Notes: generated from the letters alone by a model not told the origin. Shown: positions 34,530 to 45,786, counted from the first letter of the stretch. The stretch: DNA of 64,000 nucleotides from Simmondsia chinensis (GCA_018398585.1 JAGTTD010000007.1:9761320-9825319); one strand, 5' to 3'. Numbers and translations: made by a program.

Positions 34530-35100
34530 TGTCAACGAAGAAGAATCCAGCAAGAAGGAAGAGAGAGCACAGGAAGAAGGTGGGGCCCTTCATCAGAAAT
34601 CAGCCAATTGATGTTAAGTGCCGATATGAAGAACCTTCAAAACACCTTCCTTGGTCTTATCACGATCAAAATGCAAATCAATTTCAACATACTGGTGTGC
34701 TCACAAAAGATTAGATTTTACGTAACATATATAGCGGCCTAATTGTCACAAAATTGTAAATCAGGACGTTGCAACCATATAGGAAAAGAAGAAAGTAGTA
34801 TCAAGAGCCACACAAGTTCACAAGTCGCAGCCGCAATGTTGCGATATTTAGCTTCTGCAAACGAACGAAAAACGGTGCTTTGCTTGTTGGACTTCCAAGA
34901 GATCAGGGATGAAACAAGAAAAACAACGAAAGTAAAGATCGAGTGACAAAAATTTGGACATCTAGCCCAATCAGCATCAATGAAAGGTATAAGATCACGA
35001 GAAAAATAAGTAGAATTAAAAAAGGGCCATAGCTAGGAGAGCCTCTTATGTATTTAAGGATGGGGAAGGCGGCACTAATATGGGATTATACAAGGTAACA
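34530..35100 (-). pseudogene. Ty1/copia RT-RNase H remnant
   Basis: The minus-strand translation from 35100 downward gives AAFPILKYIRGSPSYGPFF, then DADWARCPN, SSLISWKSNKQSTVFRSFAE, AKYRNIAAATCELVWLL and QFCDN. After a frameshift, YVEIDLHFDRDKTKEGVLKV follows. These are the conserved C-terminal blocks of copia polyproteins (DADWA, SWKSKKQ, SSAEAEYR and the H-x-EIDxHFxRD motif). Several stops and shifts show it is dead. No LTR was recognised beside it. Confidence 0.82.
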
Positions 35101-36400
35101 CAAGACACTGGCTAAGTTTATGAACGATTAAAAAAAAAAGAGATGCCAGGTCAAGTGGTGATAAGATATAAAAGATACCAATAAATTATCAATAATAAGT
35201 AGGTTCCAAAAGAACCTCTACACCATAGCAACTGAGGCGATTGTGAATGTCACGCTGCAACACTAAACAAACATAGGAGTCTATGACAGTAAATTGAACC
35301 ATAAATTTCACATATAGCATAAACCAAAGTAAGGGAGTTTTCCCTAAATAAGTCATATAATCTCAGGAAAGGAAAGGAAATAGAAAAATACAGTGAGGGA
35401 GAAATGTAGGTAGAAATTCAAAATGCTTAATGCTAAAATTTTATAATTTTAACACTACAAGTTTGAAATAGAGAACTTATTCAAGCTATAAATTATAGAA
35501 AGTCTCCTATGCTTGCCACAGCTTCCACTGGCACGGTGGCTAAGGTCCTTGATCCCCACATAAGACACCTCATCTGAGAATGATAAACAACAGGGTAAGT
35601 ATAAAACTCAACAAGTGACAAATTTGCTAACAAAAACAAGGATCAAGCATTCTTAGAAAGGCATATGGCCCATTTCGAAAAGCATAGGTGAAGTAGAATA
35701 TTAAAAATCACTCACGGAAACTCAAGAAAACAACTTAACTCTTGGGCCTTAAAGTACGAGACTGTGGTTGCATGTAATCCCTGCAACTGCGCTCAAAATT
35801 GGCTACCATAAATAGGTCCCCGGCCAACTTCGGGTTTAGAGAAACGGTCCAAACAATAAACCGCTAACAAAAATGGTATAGTCCCCATAGTAGGCTGAAA
35901 GATGTCTTCCCTCGTCATTACAAGGCACAAACAACAAAATAAAACAAATATACTTTGTACATAATGCAGTTGCATATCATAAAACATAAATCCAACCATA
36001 GTTTCATATTCCACAAATTTTGACATACTTGATCCCATTTTAGTTTTAAAACATACAAGAGGGTTGAAGATGTCAATATCTGATGTGTAAAATAGAAATC
36101 TAGAATAATATTGAGAAAACCATAATACTCAGCTACGAATAAATAGATTGAAAACAATTAGAGGCTTTTAGCCAAAAGCGCGCAAGAGTTAACGGATAAG
36201 CCACTTACATGTTGAAATTAAAGGAGTGAACCAAAGATGAGAAAACTCTCTCTCTCTAAATCTTGAATTCCAAGAGTATTCTTCCTAAAAGACTTAGCCT
36301 TTTATATAATTTTCTTTCTACCCTATCACTTAAGATTATTAGATAGATAGAGTAGAGAAAATGCTAGGTGTGATAAAATGGATGATCATAAGATGCTACC
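35101..36400. other. Spacer, no recognised feature
   Basis: Some of 35100-35330 may be further degraded copia sequence. The minus-strand frames at 35793-36157 have no known domain. Confidence 0.5.
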
Positions 36401-36408
36401 TCTACTAT

Positions 36409-36704
36409 ATATAAATTAGAAGTTCTCCCTCCCAAAAGCCTCTACTCCCCCATTCTTGAATTTCTAGGCTATCAATTCAACTCTTCCTCCCTTAAACTTC
36501 TATTCCCCCATCTATACCTATATCTATATAAGAGGTTTAATTTATTATAAGATCAACTCTCTTCTCTTAATTTAATGTACATAAGTCATTGCATAAACAA
36601 ACTCTATTTTTTATTTATGTTAATAATATATTTTATCAATTCTAACATATACGTATAGTTATTTAAAATTTGATTATACAACGTGCATCGCACGAGAAAA
36701 CTAT
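36409..36704 (+). mobile_element. Short Helitron-like element
   Basis: The start, TCTACTATATATAAATTAG followed by AAGTTCTCCC, resembles plant Helitron 5' ends. The end has the hairpin CGTGCATCGCACG (about 36682-36694), then AGAAAACTAT. The same hairpin plus GAGAAAA string ends the element at 9697. The terminal CTRR-T rule is not met exactly, so the copy is either degenerate or misdelimited. Confidence 0.4.
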
Positions 36705-36888
36705 AGTTTATAGGGAAGGAAAAGTAAGCCAAGGGTTGGTAAGCCATTACAGGGAGTATTCCAAAGGTCATCCTACAATAAAGAATGAGTATGCCTAAGA
36801 TTAGTAGCTGAATTATAATAATAACTAGGTAGGCCAAAAACGTCATGATATATTTTAAGTTTTAAGAAACATAATGAACATTATTCGG

Positions 36889-36999
36889 AAACAACCTGTC
36901 GTTAGAGTAACACCCTGAAGGGGTAAGGCTACGTACATCCCATCCCTCCCAGACCCTGCTTATGCAGGAGCCCTTAAGGCAGTGGGTCTATTGTTGTAT
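36889..36999 (+). mobile_element. RTE-family 3' tail, short + strand copy
   Basis: The sequence runs ACACCCTGAAGGGGTAAGG, CTACGTACATCCCATCC, AGACCCTGCTTATGCAGGAG, CCCTTAAGGCAGTGGGT, then TTGTTGTA. This is the reverse complement of the tail module, so the copy lies on the + strand. It abuts the 3' part of the copia element. Confidence 0.75.
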
Positions 37000-37019
37000 T
37001 ATAGGTGTAAATAAATGAT

Positions 37020-37429
37020 ACTTGAGGTGAATAACAAGAAAAACATTATAGAAACTCAAAGACTTTAAGTAGGAAATAACTTTGCAAATTTAAAAGTACG
37101 GTTTCTCACGGTGAAGATCTATAGGCAAGGTCATAGCTTAGCTACTAGATGACCATAGGAGTTGAGTAAGGTGTAGGCATAAAAAAAAAATGCTAGACAA
37201 ATACCAAACAACCTAAAGTCGCAAGAAGTATAATAAACAGCCAACATCCTTGAGGTGAAACAGATTGTAGAGAGTGTTCTACAGAGAGGTAGCCATATCA
37301 AGATCAGTATAGGCTACAATGATGTCATCAACATAAACAAGGATGGCAAGAGCCACAAAAGGATCGAGTGAAAAGGTTATAGCTGTCACAGGAGTGGATG
37401 AAGGCCATGTCAAGAAGGGCACAAGAAAG
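37020..37429 (-). pseudogene. copia RT, YVDD part, after the MITE insertion
   Basis: The translation FVALAILVYVDDIIVAYTDL contains the catalytic YVDD motif of copia reverse transcriptase, then NLFHLKDVGCLLYFLRL (cf. the K-D-x-G-x-L-x-Y-F-L-G block). The frame is broken by stops. The sequence is directly continuous with 37963 once the MITE is removed. Confidence 0.82.
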
Positions 37430-37962
37430 TATGGATAGCAATGAGGCGTTGCGGATACAGGGGGTGCCACCTCCATACCTATGCTCGTAACCCAAATCCA
37501 TACCCATACTCGCCCCATTACCTACCATGGGTATGAAGTGAATACTCATACCCGCCGTCGCAGTACAAACTCATACCCATACCTGCTCAACTTCTTGTGG
37601 ATATCATACGAGTATTCATTCGCCACCCTGTACTCGCCCCAATTTGTATCCAATAGTTGTTTATATTCGCACCTAAATTATTTTTGTAATCTAATAATAT
37701 TTGCTGCATTTTTAATAAATAAATAGGATATATATATCATTATTTTATGTTTAAATTAATTAAATACAAATTGAGGTAAATAAATATGGGTGGATATGAG
37801 GCAGAAACGGTGGGTACGAGGCGAGGCGAGGCGGGGTGGGGTGGGGCATGTACAACATTATATCCATACCCGTGAACCCTACTCGTATCTGCTACCCGTC
37901 TCACTAGCGTTTGGGGCAGGTACCGCTGGTAAAGAGTTTTACCAGCCCCAATGCCATCCCTA
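37430..37962. mobile_element. hAT-like MITE inside copia RT, 8-bp TSD
   Basis: This 533-bp insert has ends TATGGATAGCAATGAGGCG and, read inward from the right, TAGGGATGGCATTGGGGC. It is flanked by CAAGAAAG (37422-37429) and TAAGAAAG (37963-37970), an 8-bp duplication with one change. The interior is rich in GGGTAYGGGTA and CCCATACC motifs in both orientations. It interrupts copia RT just after FAKLS. The element at 49073-49609 is the same family and nearly the same length. Confidence 0.82.
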
Positions 37963-38470
37963 TAAGAAAGCTTAGCAAACCGCTGACCAACGGCTTGCCG
38001 AAGAACATAGAGGTTTTTCTGTAGCTTAAACAGCAAGGGACCATTCGCCCCCTCGTCATGAAATCTGGGGGGTTAATCTGATATAAAAATTTTCATGAAG
38101 ACCCCCACGTCGAAATGCATTTTACATTGAGTTGGATAAAATACTCATTTGGCATAGCAGCAAAAGCAAAGAGGATACACAAGGTTAATTTGGCAACAGG
38201 GGAAAAAGTATCAAAGAAGTCAACCCCTTCTATTGCATAAGACCCTTAACCACAAGTTAGGCTTTGTAATGTTCAATAAACCCATCTGATTTGTGTTCGT
38301 ACAACTCGTTTGCACCTCATTGGTTTTCTTCCCCCAGGTAAGAGGCGTCAAGAACCGTGTTTTATTGGTAGCTAAAGCATCCAATTAGTTTGCATTGCTT
38401 TGCGCCATCCAGGTGATTTGAGGGTCTCGTAATAAGTGATGGGTTCCAATTCAGTGGAGAATGACTGCCA
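37963..38470 (-). pseudogene. copia RT N-terminal part
   Basis: Minus-strand readings include ALQ-like NALQTN (degenerate), CTNTNQMG / KSDGFIEHYKA, VKG, FDTFSPVAKLT-like text across shifted frames, and KLQKNLYVLRQAVGQRFAKLS just before the MITE. These are the copia landmarks Y-K-A-R-L-V-A-K-G, F-S-P-V and Y-G-L-K-Q in damaged form. Confidence 0.7.
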
Positions 38471-38659
38471 AAGCAACTTGGCGATAGAAACGCAAGAGAC
38501 GGAAGTATGAAAGCGTATTAGAACTGGAGTGAGTCGTAGAAGGTGGAGAAGACAGCGACTGGGAGGTGGTCAGACCACAATGAGCCAGCAAGGTAAGCGG
38601 TGGGATGGTCCACACGGGGCAAACCAGCGAGCAGATTGAGATGTAGTTGCAAGAGGAAT

Positions 38660-40140
38660 ATCAAGCACTGGGGGTACAGGAGACGGAATAGTGGTAGGAG
38701 AAGTGGGAGGCATGGGAGACTATATAGGACCCAAGGGCATGAAAGTCGAGGGTAGGGCTAGATGCATTCTCTGAGGTATCAGCAAAAGCCTCATTGATAA
38801 AACTCGTGGGGGGCCAAAGCAGATGAATGTGGCGCAGAGGACTCGGGAACAAATAACAAAATGTTGGCAAATGGATCAGGAAGGGGAACATTGTTTTTGT
38901 ATGGAAAGACAAACTCGTGGAAAATGACATTACGAGAAATGAACACATTGTTGGTCTCAAGATTGAGAAGTTTACCCAAGAAACATATCTATCCAGGATT
39001 GGGGTACCAAGTTGCGTTAAAAAGCACATAGAGTAAACGCGAAGCATAGACACCCAAACTTTTGAAGATGACTATAAGAGGGAATTGTCCCATGAAGAAC
39101 CTCGAGAGAAGATCAATTATGAAGAAGTGGCGACAGTAGTCCACCGATAATTAGAGGCAGTCAAAATGCAATCCCCCAAAAGATGTGACAGAACATTAGA
39201 CTGTGCTACATTAAGTCGATGTTGATGGCAGTGCTCCACTACCACATTTTGTTTAGGGGTGTTGACAAAAGATAATTGATGTACAATACCATTTTTTCAA
39301 AGGAAAGTACGAAGAGTGAAGCACGACTCTATTGTAACTCTGTGTTGCTTTAATGGATTTTTGACATTGTGCTTGTACAAAGGCTCAGAAAGCCGGAACA
39401 AGGTTTGCTACCTCTGACTTATGAGCCATCATATAAACTCATGTGACCCTACTACAATCATCCACTATGGTGAGGGAAAAAAATGAAAATTATTTTATAG
39501 TGCGAAACATGAAAAAGACCTCAAATATCGCAGTGGATTGAAGCAAACTGTTCAGTATTTTGTTTTGCCAAAGGACAAATCATACAAGGGGTTAGGTACG
39601 TTTTATTCCGTGAGAAAGGGAAATTGGTAAAGCAACATTATGTAGAACTAAATGGGGTGGCCAAGACGCATATACCAAACGGCAATAATGTTGAATTTGG
39701 GTATCAAGGATAGGTGACCATGCTGGCGCAAAAATATGATAAACCGATTCTACTTCCAATGGTGCCGGTTAACTGGGGAATGCACCAGAGGCCTACTGGT
39801 TGTAGAGAGCCCCGTTTTTAACACCCATCCTGGACATAAAAGCATTATGAGTAAACGTCAATGAACAAGAACGATCAGCGGATAACTAAGCAACTAAAAT
39901 TTAAATGAACAGGAAACTTGGAACGTAGAGGACATTTTATGAGGAAAGATTTGGTGTCAGCTGCACAGTTCCTATGCAGGCAATGTGGAGGATGCGTTTT
40001 CAACAGGAATGAGGTCATAGACCAATTTATGATTGCAACATATATGATATGTATCCCTTGAGTCTATGATTCACGAGTTACTAGCAATGACATCAGCTCG
40101 GATTTTGGAAGTGGTGAAACAGAAGCTGAAAGAAGCATTT
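38660..40140 (-). pseudogene. copia GAG-pre-integrase and integrase remnants
   Basis: From 40140 downward the minus strand reads IDSRDTYHICCNHKL (protease/GAG-pre-integrase side), then TIVDDCSRVT-VYMMAHKS (integrase core), then LLNLETNNVFISRNVIFHEF at 38791-38979, the conserved segment linking integrase to RT. The open frame 38661-39053 is a shifted reading of the same DNA. Stops are frequent. Confidence 0.72.
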
Positions 40141-40327
40141 ATAACTGAAATGCTAAAATGGCCTAGTTGGTTGAGGATTCTGGAAAGGAGGATGTAGAGG
40201 GAATGTTTTGAGGTTCTGAAGTTAATTGTGGTGAGGAGAGGAAGAAGCAAAACAGCTCCTTAGGACGACGAACTACCTATGACCGGATTCGCTCGACAAT
40301 TCACAATACTCAGGTCTGTTATTCTCT

Positions 40328-41040
40328 ACAACAACAACAAAAACAACAACATTCCCAATGCCTCAAGGGTTCCCACAAAAGCGGGGTCGGGGGGGGGGGG
40401 GGGGGGGGGGGGGGGGATGGTGGTTTGATGTACGCAGCCTTCCCTCTTTAGGGCGTCAACCTGAAGAGAGGCTGTTTCCGAGGACCCCCAACCTGAGAGA
40501 TATGTCTTCATCGCATCATGGTGACCTGTGAGCAATAGGGCATGAAAGCAAAAAAGTAAGCCATAGCATAAAATGAGCAATACAAAGCATAACGCCCTAG
40601 AGGAGACTACGAGACAAAACCTTCCCTTCAAGGTAGCTAGTATAAGCAAATAGGCAGATAATAGACAGATAGACATATAGGTAGATAGGTGCAGCCTAAT
40701 AGGCCCATACACCTATGAACCCATATGTAGCAGAATAAGCAGCGGTGTGAGGCCGCTACCTCTGCTACCCCTATGCTAGTCCTCCCTCGAGCTCTAGCTC
40801 TATCTAAGGCCATCTCCTTCCGTGGGTTTAGGTGGGTGAGGTCCTGCCGTACGACTGCAGTCCTCCCTCCTTTGGCCTGCTTCATGCTCTTCTTCCTAGC
40901 GTGGTACAAAGCTGATCGCATTACCTGACTGGAGCAGTGGTTGGTCTCCTCCTAGCGTGCCTGAACCACTTCAAACACAGCTTCTTCATTTTATATTCTA
41001 TCTTCTATCTAGGCCACGCCGCACTATGCCACATACCACA
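40328..41040 (-). pseudogene. Second LINE 3' end (duplicated C-terminus plus tail)
   Basis: 40741-41040 repeats, in degraded form, the region already present at 41147-41400 ([20 protein letters not shown], then VRQDLTHLNPRKEMALDRAR). The 3' UTR and canonical tail follow (TGTACGCAGCCTTCCC, GAAGAGAGGCTGTTTCCGAG). It has the same orientation as the main LINE and lies inside the same target duplication. Confidence 0.7.
40389..40416 (+). repeat. 28-nt poly-G tract in a LINE tail
   Basis: The tail module normally has a short G run after GCGGGGTC. In this copy it is expanded to 28 G. Confidence 0.9.
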
Positions 41041-41146
41041 TCCCTGATGGCCGCCCCTGGGACCGCAAGTCCATATGCCAAAATTGTGGAATAGGCATAC
41101 CGTAGAGTCATGGCACTAGATCGAGCTTACGAGTGGTCAGATGCTC

Positions 41147-41383
41147 CTAAACCGCTACATCGGATACGCCTATCCTAATCTTCCACACAGCTCTGTCTAG
41201 AGCCATCTCATCATTTAGGTTGAAATAGGTGAGATCCCGTCGAATTGTCTCCATCCAGCTCTTCTTTGGCCGTCCCCTCCCTCTCTTCTCGTCTGCTATG
41301 TGGAGTTGTTCGCATCTCCTGACAGGTGCAGTGGTGGGTCTCCTTCTAACATGCCCAAACCACCGCAGACGTTGCTCCCTCAA
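41147..41383 (-). pseudogene. LINE C-terminal domain
   Basis: [40 protein letters not shown] and [20 protein letters not shown] match the C-terminus of the copies at 23665-24135 and 30510-30650. This conserved block of the family is likely involved in RNA or DNA binding, which is inference. Confidence 0.8.
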
Positions 41384-41426
41384 CTTATCTTATATTGGGG
41401 CGACACCCAGTTTACTTCCAATGACC

Positions 41427-42764
41427 TCATTTCGGATCCTGTCCCTCCTTGTGTGTCCGCACATCTACCTTAGCATTCTCATCTCCGCCACCCTCAATCT
41501 TTTGAGTTTGGTGACACTTTACAGGTCGGCACTCTGCCCCGTAACACATAGCTGGCCTCACTACCGTCTTATAGTAGTTACCCTTTAATTTTAGAGGGAA
41601 TTTCCTATCACACAGTATCGCCGCTGCCCTTCTCCATTTGTGCCAACCCACTTTAATCCTTTTGTTGACATTTGCGTCCACTTCGCCATCATTCTGCACC
41701 ATGGAACCCAGGTATTTAAAGCATGCTTTCTGAGGTATGTGCTCTAATCCAATCCGTACAACTTCTGCGCTTGGCGTGGTAGAGGTGCTGAACTTAAGTT
41801 CCATATATTCTGTCTTAGATCTACTGAGCCTTAAACCTTTCGATTCTAGGGCCAACCTCCAAAGTTCTAATTTTTCATTCACCTCCACTCTAGACTCACC
41901 CACTACGAGTATGTCGTCCGCGAAAAGCATGCACCAAGGTACATCCCCTTGGACGTGCCAAGTGAGCTCGTCCATCACCAAAATGAACAGAAAGGGACTC
42001 AAGGCTGATCCTTGATGTACCCCTACAGTAATGGGAAAAGCGTTTGTCTCCCCTTCCGTAGTGAGCACACTAGTTTGAGCATCTTCGTACATGTCCTTGA
42101 TGACTCGTATTTAGGACTCGTGGATGCCTTTCCTCTCCAAGACCCACCATAGGACTTCTCTCGGCACTCTATCATATGCCTTCTCCTAATCAATGAAAAC
42201 CATATGAAGGTCCTTCTATCTATCTCTGTAGTACTCTATGGACCTCCTCAGGAGATGGATGGCTTCTGTTGTTGATCTACCTGGCATAAATCCAAATTAG
42301 TTCTCTGAGACTCCTGCTTGGTGGCGAAGCCTTCCTTCTATGACCCGCTCCCATAGTTTCAGAGTGTGGCTCATTAGTTTGATTCCTCTGTAATTGGCAC
42401 AACACTGAATATTGCCTTTGTTCTTATAGACAGGGACTAGTATGCTCTTCCGCCAATCATCAAGCATCTTTTTCCCCTGGAGGATTTGGTTGAATAATTC
42501 AGTCAACCATCTTATACCCGTTTCTCCAGCACATTTCCATGCCTCAATGGGTATACCGTCAGGGCCGGCTGCTTTACCCCTGCCCATCTTCCTCAATGCT
42601 GCCCTAACTTCCTCGGGTCTAATTCTAGTGTAGTGGTCGTGGGACTCTTGCACTGTTGTTGTTTGTAGAACTTCTGGGGGAGTAACTGTATCTCCCTTCT
42701 CATTGAACAGATCGTGGAAGTAGGACTTCCACCTAGCTTTGATTTGTTGCTTGTCAACGAGCAC
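41427..42764 (-). pseudogene. LINE reverse transcriptase domain, interrupted
   Basis: 42297-42764 gives GRGKAAGPDGIPIEAWKCAG, ILVPVYKNKGNIQCCANYRG and IKLMSHTLKLWERVIEGRLR. After a TAG the strand continues FGFMPGRSTTEAIHLLR. 41427-42092 gives VGVHQGSALSPFLFILVMD and MLFADDILVVGES with the catalytic FADD, then KYLGSMVQNDGEVDANVNKR. At least three stops split the domain (just below 42297 and near 42111-42225). Confidence 0.88.
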
Positions 42765-43213
42765 TTGTCCTGCTGCCCCCTTTATGCACCTTACTTGGTC
42801 CAGGTCTCTAGTCCTCCTTTCCCTTGCCTTTGCAATTCTATAGAGGTCTCTAGCTCCCTCATCTGTATCCAGCCTTTTATAGAACTCCTCAAAGGCTTTG
42901 GATTGTGCGTCTCTAACTGCTATCCGAGCTTCCTTCTTAGCCTGTTTATATTGTTGTCTCTTGTCTTCATCTCCACTACGATCCCATTCCTTGAAGCAGT
43001 CTCGCTTCGCCTTAATCTTCTCTTGGACCTCCCTACACCACCACTAGGTCTCTTTGTTGTTTGGTGCCCTACCTTTAGATACGCCTAGGACTTCTCGTGC
43101 CACATCTCTTAACTTTTGGGCTACTTGGTTCCACAGGTGGTTTAAATCTCCCTCACACTTGTCTCTAAGCTCAGCCTCAACTCTTTCTTTAAAGATTTGA
43201 GAGTTTTCCCCCT

Positions 43214-44014
43214 TCAGCTCCCTCCATCGCGTGCGTGGCTGTGATGGTTTGATGGCTTTCTTGTTCTTCTCTTGATCCTAATCGCAGCACACACTACTCT
43301 GTGTTGTGTTGAGAGGTCCTCCCTAGGGATAACCTTGCAATCTTTTTGAGTCCTCATTCTTAGTAATATGTAGTCAATCTGGGTCTTTGCTCCACCACTC
43401 CGATAGGTGATGATGTGGTCCTCACACTTTTTGAAGAAGGTGTTGGCCACTGTTAACTCATAAGTGACGGCAAAGTCCAACAGAGCCTTGCCCTCATCAT
43501 TTCTCCTTCCATAGCCAAATCCTCCGTGGTGGGATGCATAACCGTCTGTGTTCGCTCCCACGTGCCCATTAAAGTCCCCTCCAATCACAACTTGTTCGCT
43601 CTGGGATATCCCCTGCATTGTTAGGTCTAAGTCCTCCCAGAAACTGGCCTTCTCCTCCTGTGTATGTCCTATCTGTGGCGCATATGCACTTATGATGTTT
43701 AACATCTCCCCACCTAAGACTAACTTGATGCTAATAATCCTCTCGCTAGTCCTAGTGACCCCTACTACTTCGTCCCTCAGGGAGCTATCCACCATAATAC
43801 CTACCCCATTTCTCCCTCTTACTTGGCCCGAATACCATAATTTGTAGCCTAACACATCCCTTGCTTTTGTGCCCACCCACCTTGTCTCTTGAATACACAG
43901 GATGTTGATCTTTCTCCTAGCCATCATTTGGGCCACTTCAAAGCTTTTCCTGGTTAGCGTGCTAACATTTAATGTCCCAATTCGCAGACTCCCCTCACCT
44001 CGTTCCAACCCCAT
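43214..44014 (-). pseudogene. LINE AP-like endonuclease domain
   Basis: This 266-codon open stretch begins MGLERGEGSLRIGTLNVSTL. Endonuclease/exonuclease/phosphatase landmarks follow in order: GTLNV, CIQETRW (catalytic E), ISAYAPQ, VVIGGDFNGHVG (D-x-N), AKTQIDYILLR (D) and LSTQHRVV (H). The enzyme nicks target DNA to prime reverse transcription. This is the best-preserved part of the element, with all listed catalytic positions present. The reading frame stops soon afterwards, so it does not continue into the RT. Confidence 0.88.
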
Positions 44015-44127
44015 TTAGAGATGGCCTCACGTTTTGAGCTCCATTGTTGGCAAAGTTCATAAACTACCTATCCCTAGTCATGATTATACACGTATACAAT
44101 CACCCGAGACAATGATATACCAGGTTT

Positions 44128-44441
44128 GTTATTCTCTGATCTGTGATAATATGATAGAATACAAACCATATTTATTTGTATGAAAGTAGATATACAAATA
44201 TCTAAAACTTGTAAAGTCCACAAAAAGCTTGGCCTCTTCTATCTGTTTTTATACATACATACATACATACATGTATGTATGCATGCATGCATGGTCATAT
44301 GTATGTATTTACATGTAAGTGAAAGTGGCATGGTAAAATGTGAAATCTCATGACAGTTGATTAGTACCCATCATTTTCCCCACATGGCCTCGCACAACTT
44401 AACCCATAAAAATTACACATAAATAATATCCAATTACAACA
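44128..44441 (-). repeat. Candidate 5' LTR of the - strand copia element
   Basis: On the minus strand the block begins TGTTGTAATTGGATATT at 44441 and ends AGAGAATAACA near 44128. It has a TATA-like TGTATAAAAACAG and a (CATA/CATG)n microsatellite at about 44251-44292. The LINE inserted at its downstream edge, so part of the LTR end is duplicated in the LINE target-site repeat at 40311-40327. Confidence 0.5.
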
Positions 44442-45000
44442 CGCCCCCTTGAATATTCATTTCTTCACTCACAACCTTGCCAGGAAAACCAATGGGATTA
44501 TACCATAGTGAAGAGAAGAGTATAATACGTATTTGACTCCCTCTCATGAGAACATGTCAACAAAAGAAGTTTCTGAGGCGGCACTTGCCAATAATATGAC
44601 GACCATGCTGCATTTATAATTATTACCTCTATAAGTTTTCTCGTCAGGAATTTTACAAAAGATAGAGGGACCAACTTGCGTATTTTAGTTTGCAATAGCG
44701 AATGCATCTGGTAATTGGTTTGTTTGCAACCCTTTTTGCATGTAAATGCTTTTCTGAGCTTCCAATTTATATTGACTTTCACTTGGGTCAAAATGAGATA
44801 TTGATGATGCATTTCATAAAAGTTCTCATTTTCGCAAATTTTGCTTTTTTTCCCCCTAGTCTTGTCAAATTGACAATTAGCAAAGTGTGTCGTGGAAACA
44901 TCTCCAGTCAAATTTTCAAGATATTTTACAACCAATAGTGATTCAAACCCAACATAAATAAATTTCAAGTCTCCTTCACTGATGTTTGCTAAAGGTCCAC
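44442..45000. other. Spacer, unrecognised 156-codon frame
   Basis: A minus-strand open stretch at 44498-44968 has no domain I recognise. The composition does not suggest a host exon. Nothing else is seen. Confidence 0.4.
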
Positions 45001-45484
45001 CAAGTGCTTGAGTAAAAAAGAAACAAAACGAATGAGATTGTCATATACAAAGCACAACTTGTAGCTCAAGGTTTCTCATAGATACCAAGTATTGATTACG
45101 AGAAGGCATATTCACCATTGCCATTACATTTAAATTTTTAATCAATCAGATGGTCTCCAACAGACTTCGTATAAGTCTTATGGATATGATAACAACATTG
45201 TATGAATCACTTAATAATGACATTTATATGGAAGTCCCCATAGGGCTAAAAATGCTAGAAGCGTATAGCTCAAAACCTCAAGAACTATATTCAATCAAAT
45301 TGCAAATATCTTTGCATGGATTAAAAAAATACAAGCAAATGTGATACATTAATCTTAGTATCTATCTTCTAAAAGAGGGATATAATAAAAATCCTATTAG
45401 CCCATGTGTTTTTATTAAGAAATTAAATTCTATATTCACAATCATTGCAGTGTACTTTAATGATTTAAACATCATGGTAACTCC

Positions 45485-45562
45485 TAAGAGCACCTTGCAG
45501 AGTAAGGCAACATACATCTTACCCCAGACCTTGCCCTAGTGGGAGCCTCTTTAAGGCATTTC
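45485..45562 (+). mobile_element. RTE-family 3' tail, short + strand copy in copia
   Basis: GCAGAGTAAGGCAACATACA, TCTTACCCCAGACCTTGCCC, then GGGAGCCTCTTTAAGGCA is a degraded reverse complement of the tail module. It is followed by a T-rich stretch. Confidence 0.6.
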
Positions 45563-45606
45563 CTTCTTTTTTATTTTTTCCTTTTTTTTGGTTTTTTTTT
45601 TTTTGA

Positions 45607-45617
45607 GGGGGGGGGGG

Positions 45618-45649
<32 letters not shown>
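45607..45649 (+). repeat. Poly-G tract, 11 G then C then 31 G
   Basis: The G run directly follows a T-rich run at 45563-45604 and precedes GAGAGGTGGGGCC. It lies between two oppositely oriented RTE-family tails. Confidence 0.9.
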
Positions 45650-45650
<1 letters not shown>

Positions 45651-45786
45651 GAGGTGGGGCCTTCCTAGAGAACTCAAAAAAAGTAGTCACACACCTAAAT
45701 AAACAGTGAGATGAAGGATCTTGAAAAGCCAAAATCTGCATCAACCAGCAAATCGAGCATTTATTTGATGGAGTTCAACAAGTTTA

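Larger units (their letters stand above)
40328..44120 (-). mobile_element. RTE-type LINE, 3.8 kb, with 17-bp TSD
   Basis: The insert is flanked by CAGGTCTGTTATTCTCT (40311-40327) and CAGGTTTGTTATTCTCT (44121-44137), 16 of 17 identical. On the minus strand it carries an AP-type endonuclease (43214-44014), a reverse transcriptase (about 41427-42764), a C-terminal domain (41147-41383) and a 3' tail ending in ACAACAACAACAAAAACAAC at 40328. A second degraded copy of the C-terminal region at 40637-41040 lies between these. One continuous ORF in endonuclease-RT order is the RTE layout. Several stops show it is inactive. Confidence 0.85.
37018..44441 (-). mobile_element. Ty1/copia element with nested hAT-like MITE and LINE
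   Basis: The minus strand holds, from right to left: a candidate 5' LTR (44128-44441), a 3.8 kb LINE insertion, GAG-pre-integrase and integrase remnants (38980-40140), the integrase C-terminal region (38791-38979), RT (37963-38470, resuming at 37429) and RT downstream of YVDD to about 37020. The coding region is full of stops. Most of gag and the 3' LTR were not identified. Confidence 0.8.

Noticed and set aside
44498..44968. 156-codon - strand frame
   Set aside because: No family recognised; it lies between copia fragments and has no supporting context, so it is mentioned only as spacer.
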